Source: Clostridiales bacterium UBA1381 (GTDB taxonomy: Bacteria; Bacillota; Clostridia; UBA1381). From it: DNA of 21,609 nt. Shown here one piece after another: positions 1-6,375 of the stretch. Every line of letters starts with the position of its first letter. Position 1 is the first letter of the stretch. The position numbers and the translations under genes are program-made. The notes below the pieces were generated by a model, which was not told the origin of the DNA, made no database searches, and saw only the letters and a program-made list of their open reading frames with translations. The stretch spans positions 1 through 21,609 of the forward strand of contig DBQZ01000110.1 in NCBI GenBank assembly GCA_002305435.1, given 5' to 3'.

Positions 1-267
1 AAGGGCGAATTTGACGCAAACGGCGTACCAAACCCCTTAAAGCATACGAGAGGCGTTTTGTCAATGGCAAGGACGATGTTCCCAAATTCCGCCTCGAGCC
101 AGTTCTTTATCATGCACAAGGATGCCCCGCATCTTGACGGCCAGTATGCAGCGTTCGGGAAGGTAACATCCGGAATGGACGTTGTGGATGCTATAGCAGC
201 CGTTGATACGGATATGCAGGACGCTCCGATAGAGCCGCAGGTTATAAAAACGATACGCATAGCGTAA
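1..267 (+). CDS. Peptidyl-prolyl cis-trans isomerase, cyclophilin type (3' part)
   Basis: This is the C-terminal part of a cyclophilin, an enzyme that isomerises Xaa-Pro peptide bonds during protein folding. The frame is open from base 1 and the start lies outside the window, so a TTG at 58 is an internal leucine codon and not a start. The visible 88 residues carry the family core: GEF near the beginning, then NPLKHTRGVLSMAR, then NSASSQFFI with the active-site Gln-Phe-Phe, then HLDGQYAAFGKV. The protein ends 20 or so residues after the last core strand, as expected for a short bacterial cyclophilin. Whether it is cytoplasmic or a secreted lipoprotein cannot be told because the N-terminus is missing. 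The gene converges on the kinase operon and is closed by a strong shared terminator. Family assignment is secure; the specific paralogue is not. Confidence 0.95.
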   Translation, partial: KGEFDANGVPNPLKHTRGVLSMARTMFPNSASSQFFIMHKDAPHLDGQYAAFGKVTSGMDVVDAIAAVDTDMQDAPIEPQVIKTIRIA

Positions 268-285
268 GGCTGAAATTTTTCAGAT

Positions 286-322
286 AAAAACACCATCTCA
301 GTTTTTATGAGATGGTGTTTTT
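286..322. terminator. Bidirectional rho-independent terminator
   Basis: A perfect 15-bp inverted repeat (286-300 with 308-322) has a 7-nt loop, an A5 run on the left and a T5 run on the right. It lies between the cyclophilin stop at 267 and the kinase stop at 324, so it can end transcription from both sides. Confidence 0.93.
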
Positions 323-323
323 G

Positions 324-1088
324 TTATTTCGTATTCGTATTATCCGTCTGCTTGGGCTGTACGCCATAGCCGTACTGGTAATCGTATTTATACCGTCTGT
401 GCTTCATGGCTTTAAGCTCCACATCGTTCATGAGGAAGCCGAGCATACGGGCGCCGGCAAACTTAAGCGCCTTGACAGCCTCGTCAACCTCCTCCTTTGT
501 GGCGAAGTTTTCACGTACCACAAAGATTACCCCGTCAGCCTTTTTGGAAAGCACGGTAGCGTCTGTTACAAGGTTTACAGGCGGCGTGTCCAAAAAGATG
601 TAGTCGTAATTCTGCGAAAGGGCGTTTATCAGCTCGTCCATAGACGGCATGGAGAGAAGCTCCGCAGGGTTCGGCGGGGTTTTTCCGGCGGAGATGAAAT
701 CCAGACCGTACTTTTCGCTGTGGCGTATAGCCTCCTTTGGTGTGCAAAGCCCCGCTAAAAGGTCGGATACGCCCTTGGTATTCTTCATGCTGAATTTTTT
801 GTGTATATTCGGGCGGCGAAGGTCGCAGTCAAGTATAATTACCTTTTCGCCAAGCTCAGCAAACGTTATTGCTAGATTTACGCAGGAAGTGCTTTTTCCC
901 TCCGAACGGCCTGCTCCGGTGATGATTATGGATTTCGAGCCTTTTTTATCAGCCAAAGCGAAGGTGATATTAGATCTTACCGCCTTGTACGCTTCAGTTA
1001 TAGCAAACGGCGTATCGTCGTCGAGTATCGTTTGGTAATTGTGCGGTTTTGCGTTTAATATCTTATTTTTTATCCTGTCCGCCTTCAT
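324..1088 (-). CDS. CpsD/CapB-family bacterial tyrosine kinase
   Basis: This 254-residue protein is a cytoplasmic BY-kinase, the catalytic half of a two-protein system that normally controls exopolysaccharide or capsule polymerisation and export. It has an oligomerisation-type motif with Lys for the first Arg (E32, K35, R38), a Walker A loop at 58-67 with K65, a Walker A' motif VIILDCDLRRP at 83-93 and a Walker B motif ending LDTPP at 166-170. The C-terminus carries an autophosphorylation cluster with alternating tyrosines Y233, Y235, Y237, Y239 and Y241. Its ATG is preceded by AAAGGGGG at 8-nt spacing and overlaps the end of the adaptor gene by 26 bases, which suggests coupled translation. 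ParA-like ATPases share the Walker motifs, but the tyrosine tail and the neighbouring adaptor argue for a kinase. Its target cannot be named: no polysaccharide or glycosyltransferase genes are beside it. Confidence 0.93.
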   Translation of the reverse strand: MKADRIKNKILNAKPHNYQTILDDDTPFAITEAYKAVRSNITFALADKKGSKSIIITGAGRSEGKSTSCVNLAITFAELGEKVIILDCDLRRPNIHKKFSMKNTKGVSDLLAGLCTPKEAIRHSEKYGLDFISAGKTPPNPAELLSMPSMDELINALSQNYDYIFLDTPPVNLVTDATVLSKKADGVIFVVRENFATKEEVDEAVKALKFAGARMLGFLMNDVELKAMKHRRYKYDYQYGYGVQPKQTDNTNTK

Positions 1089-1785
1089 CGGCCGTTCCCC
1101 CTTTCATCAGAGCATCCCAGCCTGGTATTTCACCGAGTACGGGTATGCCGTACTTATCAGACAGCTCCTGACCGGAGCGCACTCTCGTATCAAGCATGTG
1201 CATAACGAACGCTAATGCTAAACCTACAGCAAGTCCGCCCAAGAGGCCGATAGCCGTATTTTTCACCGTGCTCGGTCCTATGGGAGCGGTAGGTTCCTTG
1301 GCGTTATCTATCTCGGTAACTTCACCGCCGGCTATACCGGTAAGGAAGCCCGGCGCATTTGCGATAACGCTTCTTGCCACCTCATACGCAATCGTGGGCT
1401 CGGTACTGATAACGCTGACCTGCATAAGTTCCGTTTCCCCAACGGCTTCGTATGTTACCATGCTTTTAACCTCGGACGGAGTAACTGCCCCGCCCAAATC
1501 CTCTGCAACGATGGTGGTAAACGTTTCACTTTTTAATATTTCCGAATACGTCACAACCAAATTGTAGGCAGCCTGCTGCTGCTGGGTGGAAATTTCCGCC
1601 TGCTGTGATTTCAGCTGGCTGTTGCTTACGTACAAAAGTCCCCCGGATTGATAGGTCGGCGCAATAAATATTTCCGTAAATGAGAACGCACATATCGCCC
1701 CTGCTACGGCACACAGAACTATCAGCTTCCAGCGTCTTAGCAATGCGGATGCAAGATCCAACAATGATATTTCTTCTTCCTCCAC
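1063..1785 (-). CDS. YveK/CapA-like transmembrane adaptor of tyrosine kinase (Wzz domain)
   Basis: This 240-residue membrane protein belongs to the Wzz/chain-length-determinant superfamily and is the activator that a CpsD-type kinase needs. There is a transmembrane helix at about residues 20-40, an extracytoplasmic domain of roughly 130 residues with a Gln-rich helical stretch (AEISTQQQQAAYN), a Pro-containing segment before the second helix (PIGPS) and a second helix at about 175-197. A 42-residue cytoplasmic tail follows, ending in GIPVLGEIPGW, the part that contacts the kinase in relatives. The start is GTG at 1785, with AAGGGG nine bases upstream and no closer ATG. It is the first gene of a two-gene unit with its own promoter and leader. 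The pairing with the kinase is clear; the polymer it controls is unknown. Confidence 0.9.
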   Translation of the reverse strand: MEEEEISLLDLASALLRRWKLIVLCAVAGAICAFSFTEIFIAPTYQSGGLLYVSNSQLKSQQAEISTQQQQAAYNLVVTYSEILKSETFTTIVAEDLGGAVTPSEVKSMVTYEAVGETELMQVSVISTEPTIAYEVARSVIANAPGFLTGIAGGEVTEIDNAKEPTAPIGPSTVKNTAIGLLGGLAVGLALAFVMHMLDTRVRSGQELSDKYGIPVLGEIPGWDALMKGGTADEGGQDKK

Positions 1786-1809
1786 TGAATTATTCCCCTT
1801 TCCTTAGTC

Positions 1810-1826
1810 AGGACAACGCCTGTCCT
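1810..1826 (-). promoter_or_regulatory. Inverted repeat in the leader of the kinase operon
   Basis: AGGACA and TGTCCT form a perfect 6-bp inverted repeat around a 5-nt centre, about 18 bases downstream of the promoter -10 box and 25 bases before the GTG start. It may be an operator or a small RNA hairpin. No known regulator site was recognised. Confidence 0.4.
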
Positions 1827-1843
1827 TGGTGATTAGCCATACT

Positions 1844-1872
1844 ATTATATCATATATATAGTGCAAATTCAA
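1844..1872 (-). promoter_or_regulatory. Sigma-A-type promoter for the tyrosine-kinase operon
   Basis: On the minus strand a -35 box TTGAAT (1867-1872), a 17-bp spacer and a perfect -10 box TATAAT (1844-1849) precede the adaptor gene. The promoter starts only 15 bases after the typA stop. No terminator is visible between typA and this promoter, so read-through from typA may add to expression. Confidence 0.75.
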
Positions 1873-1886
1873 GAGTTTTTGAGGAT

Positions 1887-3710
1887 TTATTTTTTATTTC
1901 TCGCCTTTGCCCGCAAATCGGTCTTAAGGATGCGTTTTCTCATCCGCAGATGGTGGGGTGTTACCTCCAAAAGCTCATCATCGGCTATGAAATCAAGGCA
2001 CTGTTCAAGGCTCATTTCACGTGGCGGAACGAGTCTTAAGGCATCATCGGAACCGGAGGCACGGGTATTGGTGATATGCTTTTTCTTGCAGACGTTTACG
2101 ACAACGTCCTCAAGACGGGCATTTTCGCCGACAATCATACCCTCGTACACCTTAACGCCGGGTCCGATAAAGAGTGTTCCACGCTCCTGTGCGTTATAAA
2201 GACCGTAGGTGACGCTTTCGCCGTCCTCCCATGCGATAAGAGCTCCCCTGTTTCGGCCGTGGAAATCGCCCTTGTACGGCTCGTATCCCTCGAGGATGCT
2301 GTTGATTATACCGGTTCCCTTTGTCTGGGTCAAAAGCTCCGAGCGGTAGCCGATAAGCCCACGTGAAGGGATAAGGAATTCAAGCCGAGTGTAGTTTTGT
2401 GTGGTGGGGGACATATTGGTCATCTCACCACGGCGCTGAATTACGCTGTCCATAACAGCTCCGGTGTATTCTTCGGGAACGTCTACTGTCAGCCGTTCTA
2501 TCGGCTCGCATTTAACACCGTCTATCTCTTTGTAGATAACGACAGGGTTCGACACCTGAAATTCGTATCCCTCACGGCGCATATTTTCGATAAGCACCGA
2601 CAAATGCAGCTCGCCTCTGCCCGATACGGTGAAAGCTTCTGTGGAATCGGTCTCCTCGACCCTTAAGGCGACATTTGAATCAAGCTCACGGAAGAGCCTG
2701 TCCCGCAGATGGCGGGAGGTCACGTATTTGCCGTCACGGCCGGCAAACGGGGAATCGTTTACCGAGAACGTCATCGAAAGTACCGGCTCATCTATCTTTA
2801 TAAAATCAAGCGGCTCCGGAGCCTGCGGATCGCAGACGGTGTTGCCGATATTTATATCGGAAAGGCCGGAAATAGCGACAACATCGCCTGCTCCGACTTC
2901 CTCTACCGGCACTTTTTTAAGTCCCTGGAAGCAGTATAGCTTTGTCGCCTTTCCACGCAGTATTTTCCCGTCGTCACGGCAGACTGCCAAAGGCATATTC
3001 ACCGTGATCTTGCCACGCTGTATCTTTCCAACGGCGATACGGCCGGTGTACTCGTCGTAGTCGATATTTGATACGAGCATCTGAAACGGCCCTTCATCCT
3101 CGCAGTCGGGGCAGGGGATGGCGTTTACTATCAGCTCGAAAAGCTCCGTCAAATCCTCGTTTGGATGCTCGGGGTTGTATTCAGCCGTTGCCCAGCCGTC
3201 ACGGCCGGAGGCGTATATTACAGGAGTATCCAGCTGCTCGTCTGTAGCTCCAAGCTCCAAGAAGAGCTCCAACACCTCGTCTACGACCTCGTAGGGGCGT
3301 GCATTCGGCCTGTCCACCTTGTTTACGACGATTATCGGCTGAAGATCCATCTCAAGCGCCTTAGAAAGAACGAACCGTGTCTGGGGCATGCAGCCCTCGA
3401 AAGCGTCTACAAGCAGCAGGACGCCGTCTACCATTTCAAGGCCACGCTCCACCTCGCCGCCGAAATCGGCATGGCCGGGGGTGTCGATAATGTTTATCTT
3501 CACGTCCTTATACTGGAGGGAGGTATTCTTTGCAAGAATTGTGATACCACGCTCACGTTCGAGGTCGTTGGAATCCATCGCCCTCTCGTCAACCTGTTCG
3601 TTTTCACGGAACGTTCCGCTCTGGGCGAGCATCGCATCGACCAAGGTCGTCTTGCCGTGGTCAACATGGGCGATTATTGCTATATTTCTGATATTTTTTC
3701 TGTCTGTCAT
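1887..3710 (-). CDS. typA: Ribosome-associated GTPase TypA/BipA
   Basis: This 607-residue translational GTPase binds the ribosome and supports 50S assembly and growth under stress or cold, as known for the family. The G domain is complete: G1 AHVDHGKTT at 14-22, G2 ERGITI at 53-58, G3 DTPGH at 76-80 and G4 NKVD at 130-133. It is followed by the EF-Tu-like second domain, the domain-III/V folds and the TypA-specific C-terminal domain with the SRGLIGYRSE segment. The length matches the family. The ATG at 3710 has GGAGTG eight bases upstream. It is transcribed from its own promoter and followed closely by the tyrosine-kinase pair. EF-G and LepA share the G domain, but the overall length and C-terminal segment are typical of TypA. 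Confidence 0.97.
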   Translation of the reverse strand: MTDRKNIRNIAIIAHVDHGKTTLVDAMLAQSGTFRENEQVDERAMDSNDLERERGITILAKNTSLQYKDVKINIIDTPGHADFGGEVERGLEMVDGVLLLVDAFEGCMPQTRFVLSKALEMDLQPIIVVNKVDRPNARPYEVVDEVLELFLELGATDEQLDTPVIYASGRDGWATAEYNPEHPNEDLTELFELIVNAIPCPDCEDEGPFQMLVSNIDYDEYTGRIAVGKIQRGKITVNMPLAVCRDDGKILRGKATKLYCFQGLKKVPVEEVGAGDVVAISGLSDINIGNTVCDPQAPEPLDFIKIDEPVLSMTFSVNDSPFAGRDGKYVTSRHLRDRLFRELDSNVALRVEETDSTEAFTVSGRGELHLSVLIENMRREGYEFQVSNPVVIYKEIDGVKCEPIERLTVDVPEEYTGAVMDSVIQRRGEMTNMSPTTQNYTRLEFLIPSRGLIGYRSELLTQTKGTGIINSILEGYEPYKGDFHGRNRGALIAWEDGESVTYGLYNAQERGTLFIGPGVKVYEGMIVGENARLEDVVVNVCKKKHITNTRASGSDDALRLVPPREMSLEQCLDFIADDELLEVTPHHLRMRKRILKTDLRAKARNKK

Positions 3711-3747
3711 TAAAATTCACTCCATGATAGAATTTTTCGTACAATAT

Positions 3748-3776
3748 ATAATATCACGATTTTGCCCCTTTTACAA
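3748..3776 (-). promoter_or_regulatory. Sigma-A-type promoter for typA
   Basis: The minus strand shows TTGTAA (3771-3776), a 17-bp spacer and TATTAT (3748-3753), about 37 bases before the typA ATG. Both boxes are near consensus. Confidence 0.65.
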
Positions 3777-3788
3777 CAGCTTTTTTGT

Positions 3789-3814
3789 AAATTCCCGCCG
3801 GAGCCGGTGAATTT
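3789..3814. promoter_or_regulatory. Palindrome just upstream of the typA promoter
   Basis: Outer arms AAATTC (3789-3794) and GAATTT (3809-3814) enclose inner arms CCGG (3798-3801) and CCGG (3804-3807) with a 2-nt centre. It begins 12 bases upstream of the typA -35 box and is GC-rich in an AT-rich gap. It is not followed by a U-run on the minus strand, so an operator is as likely as a hairpin. Confidence 0.4.
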
Positions 3815-3882
3815 TGTGGAATTATGATGTTAAGAGTGGGAATTGGCAGGGCGGATTTGGCGGTTTTTTGAGCGGATAAAGG

Positions 3883-3911
3883 AAAAATGCGGCGTTGTGT
3901 GCCGCATTTTT
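3883..3911 (-). terminator. Rho-independent terminator after the PF06541 gene
   Basis: An 11-bp perfect stem (AAAAATGCGGC at 3883-3893 with its complement at 3901-3911) has a 7-nt loop. On the minus strand it ends in U5, eight bases after the stop codon. The A/T flanks are symmetric, so it could work in both directions. Confidence 0.9.
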
Positions 3912-3918
3912 ATGAAAA

Positions 3919-4746
3919 CTATTTCTTCCGTTTTTCCTCAATAGCCTTGCGCAGTCTCTCAAGCCCCTCCGAATACCTGGACGATTTCGCCTTTGGGAAT
4001 ACCCGCAAAAGCCTGCTCTGTACATGGGTACGGTTTTTGATAAGCTCCTCGTACCGCTTTTTAAGACGCTCGTACTCATCACGTTTTTTCTCCACAGCCT
4101 CTTTCGTTTGAGGATTTTCCTTTATCTCCCGTGCTTTTTCGGCAATGCCGTAAGCCCTCTCGTGCAGCCTTTCGCCCAAATCATCGGACAGCTCACGAAG
4201 GCGGGCGGCGGTTTCCTCAAGGGAGCGGATGCGGGTGTTAAGACTCAGCATACCACGCACGGTGACGGCTGCGTCTATTATGTAAAGTGCGCCGATAACC
4301 GCAATAAGCGTCCAGCCAAGCCACTGCGGCAGCCAGTTCACAAAATGCGCTATCGGCGGATGTACAAAGTACATTATAAATAACCCGGCAAAGCCCCAGC
4401 AGAGCGAAAACCTCAGACATATATAGCCGCCAATGTTAAACGGCTCCTCGCTGTAATCCCACCACCGCTGGTGGAATATCTTGTCGAGCAGGACTCCCGT
4501 CAGCCATTCAAGAACCGTTGTCAGCACGAAAGAGCCTATAAAGACGACTATCCATTTTTCGTCCATAAGCGGTTCTAAGCATACTATGATAAGCACCATG
4601 CCCGCCCCGTAAATCGGGCAGACCGGACCGTTTAAGAAGCCCCGGTTGGAAAAGTCGCCGCAGGTCAGCGTGTGGAATATAACCTCTGCGCACCAGCCGA
4701 GGATAGAATATATTATAAAGTAATGCGCCAGCTCGTATAGTGACAT
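3919..4746 (-). CDS. PF06541-family putative ABC-transporter permease with coiled-coil tail
   Basis: This 275-residue integral membrane protein matches the family annotated as putative ABC transporter type IV (PF06541, formerly DUF1113), whose real function is not established. About five hydrophobic segments fill residues 5-165. Family hallmarks are the early LGWCAEV segment, NGPVCPIYGAG near residue 40, and WWDYS with PFNIGGYICLRFSL near residues 95-115. Residues from about 170 to the end form a highly charged Glu/Lys/Arg-rich coiled coil (EKKRDEYERLKKRYEE), expected in the cytoplasm and unlike a normal permease. No ATPase gene is next to it. AGGAGG lies five bases before the ATG. It follows the ilvC terminator and has its own terminator; no clear promoter was seen in the short gap, so read-through from the ilv operon may drive it. 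Confidence 0.8.
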   Translation of the reverse strand: MSLYELAHYFIIYSILGWCAEVIFHTLTCGDFSNRGFLNGPVCPIYGAGMVLIIVCLEPLMDEKWIVVFIGSFVLTTVLEWLTGVLLDKIFHQRWWDYSEEPFNIGGYICLRFSLCWGFAGLFIMYFVHPPIAHFVNWLPQWLGWTLIAVIGALYIIDAAVTVRGMLSLNTRIRSLEETAARLRELSDDLGERLHERAYGIAEKAREIKENPQTKEAVEKKRDEYERLKKRYEELIKNRTHVQSRLLRVFPKAKSSRYSEGLERLRKAIEEKRKK

Positions 4747-4767
4747 TTTATCCTCCTGTGATAAAAG

Positions 4768-4806
4768 AAGACCGCTCCCCCAAACGGATGGCGAAAGCGG
4801 TCTTTT
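4768..4806 (-). terminator. Rho-independent terminator of the ilv operon
   Basis: A 9-bp stem (AAGACCGCT at 4768-4776 with AGCGGTCTT at 4796-4804) lies 15 bases after the ilvC stop. On the minus strand the stem ends CUU and is followed by CUUUUA, a modest U-tract. Confidence 0.8.
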
Positions 4807-4820
4807 GTGCGATAATAGGA

Positions 4821-5816
4821 TTAGTCTTCCTTATTCCAGCTGTAGAAGGAACGGATTTCCTTGCCAACCGTTTCAAGCTGATGCTCTGACTTGATGCGGC
4901 GCATAGCGTTGAAGTGAGGTCTGTTGAGCTTGTTTTCGTTGAGCCACTTGTTGGCAAATGTGCCGTCCTGGATCTCTTCGAGAACCTTCTTCATTTCCTT
5001 CTTTGTTTCGTCGGTGATTATTCTCTTGCCTGTTTCGTAATCGCCGAACTCAGCTGTATCGGAGATGGAGTATCTCATTCTGGAGAAGCCGCCCTCATAG
5101 ATAAGGTCAACGATGAGCTTCATCTCGTGGATGCACTCAAAGTAAGCGTTTCTCGGGTCGTAGCCTGCTTCAACAAGAGTTTCAAAGCCTGCCTGCATCA
5201 GCTGTGTTACGCCGCCGCAAAGAACAGCCTGCTCGCCGAAGAGGTCTGTTTCTGTTTCACACTGGAATGTTGTTTCAAGAACTGCAGCTCTTGCACCGCC
5301 GATACCGGCAGCGTAAGCAAGACCATTCTCAAGAGCCTTGCCCGAAGCATCCTGATGGATAGCGATAAGGCAGGGAACACCCTTGCCGGCAAGATACTCA
5401 GAACGAACTGTATGACCGGGGCCTTTGGGAGCGATCATGATAACGTCAACAAAAGCCGGCGGCTTAATCTGACCGAAGTGGATGTTAAAGCCGTGAGCAA
5501 AAGCAAGAGTCTTACCCTCGCAAAGGTTGTCCTTTATGCTCTCCTCGTATATCTGAGCCTGTCTTTCATCGGGAACGAGCATCATGATGATGTCAGCAGC
5601 CTTAGCAGCCTCTGCAACGCTCATTACCGTAAGTCCATAAGCCTCAGCCTTAGCCTTTGACTTTGAACCCTCGTAAAGACCTACTACAACGTTTACTCCG
5701 CTGTCCTTTAAGTTTTCAGCGTGAGCATGACCCTGGCTTCCGAAACCGATGATAGCAACAGTCTTGCCGTTTAACAGGCCAAGGTTGCAATCGCTTTCAT
5801 AATAGATGTTTGCCAT
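4821..5816 (-). CDS. ilvC: Ketol-acid reductoisomerase, class I
   Basis: This 331-residue enzyme performs the second common step of branched-chain amino acid synthesis: Mg-dependent alkyl migration and NAD(P)H reduction of acetolactate or acetohydroxybutyrate. The Rossmann loop GFGSQGHAHA is at 24-33, the cofactor phosphate loop is Y48-E-G-S-K-S53, and the class I hallmarks AHGFNIHFG, PKGPGHTVRSEY, DLFGEQAVLCGG and the metal/catalytic helix ECIHEMKLIVDLIYEGG are all present. The length fits the short class I form. AGAGGT lies eight bases before the ATG. It is the last gene of ilvB-ilvN-ilvC, behind an intercistronic hairpin, and ends in a terminator. Its codons avoid GGG and CGG more than the neighbours do, as in highly expressed genes. 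Function is secure; cofactor preference is not. Confidence 0.97.
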   Translation of the reverse strand: MANIYYESDCNLGLLNGKTVAIIGFGSQGHAHAENLKDSGVNVVVGLYEGSKSKAKAEAYGLTVMSVAEAAKAADIIMMLVPDERQAQIYEESIKDNLCEGKTLAFAHGFNIHFGQIKPPAFVDVIMIAPKGPGHTVRSEYLAGKGVPCLIAIHQDASGKALENGLAYAAGIGGARAAVLETTFQCETETDLFGEQAVLCGGVTQLMQAGFETLVEAGYDPRNAYFECIHEMKLIVDLIYEGGFSRMRYSISDTAEFGDYETGKRIITDETKKEMKKVLEEIQDGTFANKWLNENKLNRPHFNAMRRIKSEHQLETVGKEIRSFYSWNKED

Positions 5817-5855
5817 TTTTCATTACCTCTTTCTTTTAATTGAAGTTTTTATGGG

Positions 5856-5876
5856 AATAACCTTTTCGGGGTTATT
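5856..5876 (-). promoter_or_regulatory. Intercistronic hairpin between ilvN and ilvC
   Basis: AATAACC (5856-5862) and GGTTATT (5870-5876) form a perfect 7-bp stem with a 7-nt loop that overlaps the ilvN stop codon. No U-run follows, so it is more likely an RNA stability or processing element than a terminator. Confidence 0.5.
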
Positions 5877-6375
5877 TCTCGGCTTTTAAAGTGTTTGAGC
5901 CTCTCTCAAGAGCAGTCATACCGGTTTTGGCGATCTCCTCGATACCGAACGGCTGCAAAAGGTCGATAAAGGCTTCGATTTTCCTGTTAGCTCCCGTTAT
6001 CTCTATTGTAACGGTGTTTGCCGACAGGTCGATAATATTAGCACGGAAGATGTTTGTTATTTCAATTATCTCATTTCGTGTTTTGGGCGTGGCCTTTACC
6101 TTTATCAGCATAAGGCCTCGTTTTACTATTTCCTCATCACGCAGAGTTTTTATCTTTATAACATCTACCAATTTCCCAAGCTGCTTTGAAACCTGCTCCA
6201 CAGTGCTTGCATCGCCGTTTACCTCTATTGTTATACGGGATATGCCGGCATCCTGTGTCGTTCCCACAGCCAGCGAATGGATGTTGAAGCCGCGGCGGCT
6301 GAAAAGCCCCACTACTTTGGAAAGTACGCCGGCGTGGTTTTCAACCAGAACCGACAGGGTATATCTTTCTGTCAT
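5872..6375 (-). CDS. ilvN: Acetolactate synthase regulatory (small) subunit
   Basis: This 167-residue protein activates the IlvB catalytic subunit and confers valine feedback inhibition. The N-terminal ACT domain covers about residues 4-75, beginning YTLSVLVENHAGVLSKVVGLF; N13 and G16 correspond to the Asn and Gly of the valine pocket in E. coli IlvH, so feedback control is probably kept (inference). The C-terminal domain of about 85 residues is full length. Its ATG overlaps the ilvB stop codon by 4 bases (ATGA), a typical coupling of two subunits. The symbol ilvH would be equally valid. Confidence 0.95.
   Translation of the reverse strand: MTERYTLSVLVENHAGVLSKVVGLFSRRGFNIHSLAVGTTQDAGISRITIEVNGDASTVEQVSKQLGKLVDVIKIKTLRDEEIVKRGLMLIKVKATPKTRNEIIEITNIFRANIIDLSANTVTIEITGANRKIEAFIDLLQPFGIEEIAKTGMTALERGSNTLKAEK

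Noticed and set aside
58..267. Complete 69-residue protein beginning at TTG 58
   Set aside because: The frame is open to base 1 and the upstream residues match the cyclophilin fold, so the TTG is internal.
2629..3713. Several plus-strand open frames of 140-180 codons
   Set aside because: All are antisense to typA, Ser/Arg-rich or Val/Leu-rich in the way expected of shadow frames, and none has a recognisable domain.
4914..5660. Long open frame on the plus strand, 248 codons
   Set aside because: It lies wholly antisense to ilvC, has no family features and no ribosome binding site; it is a shadow of the biased codons of ilvC.
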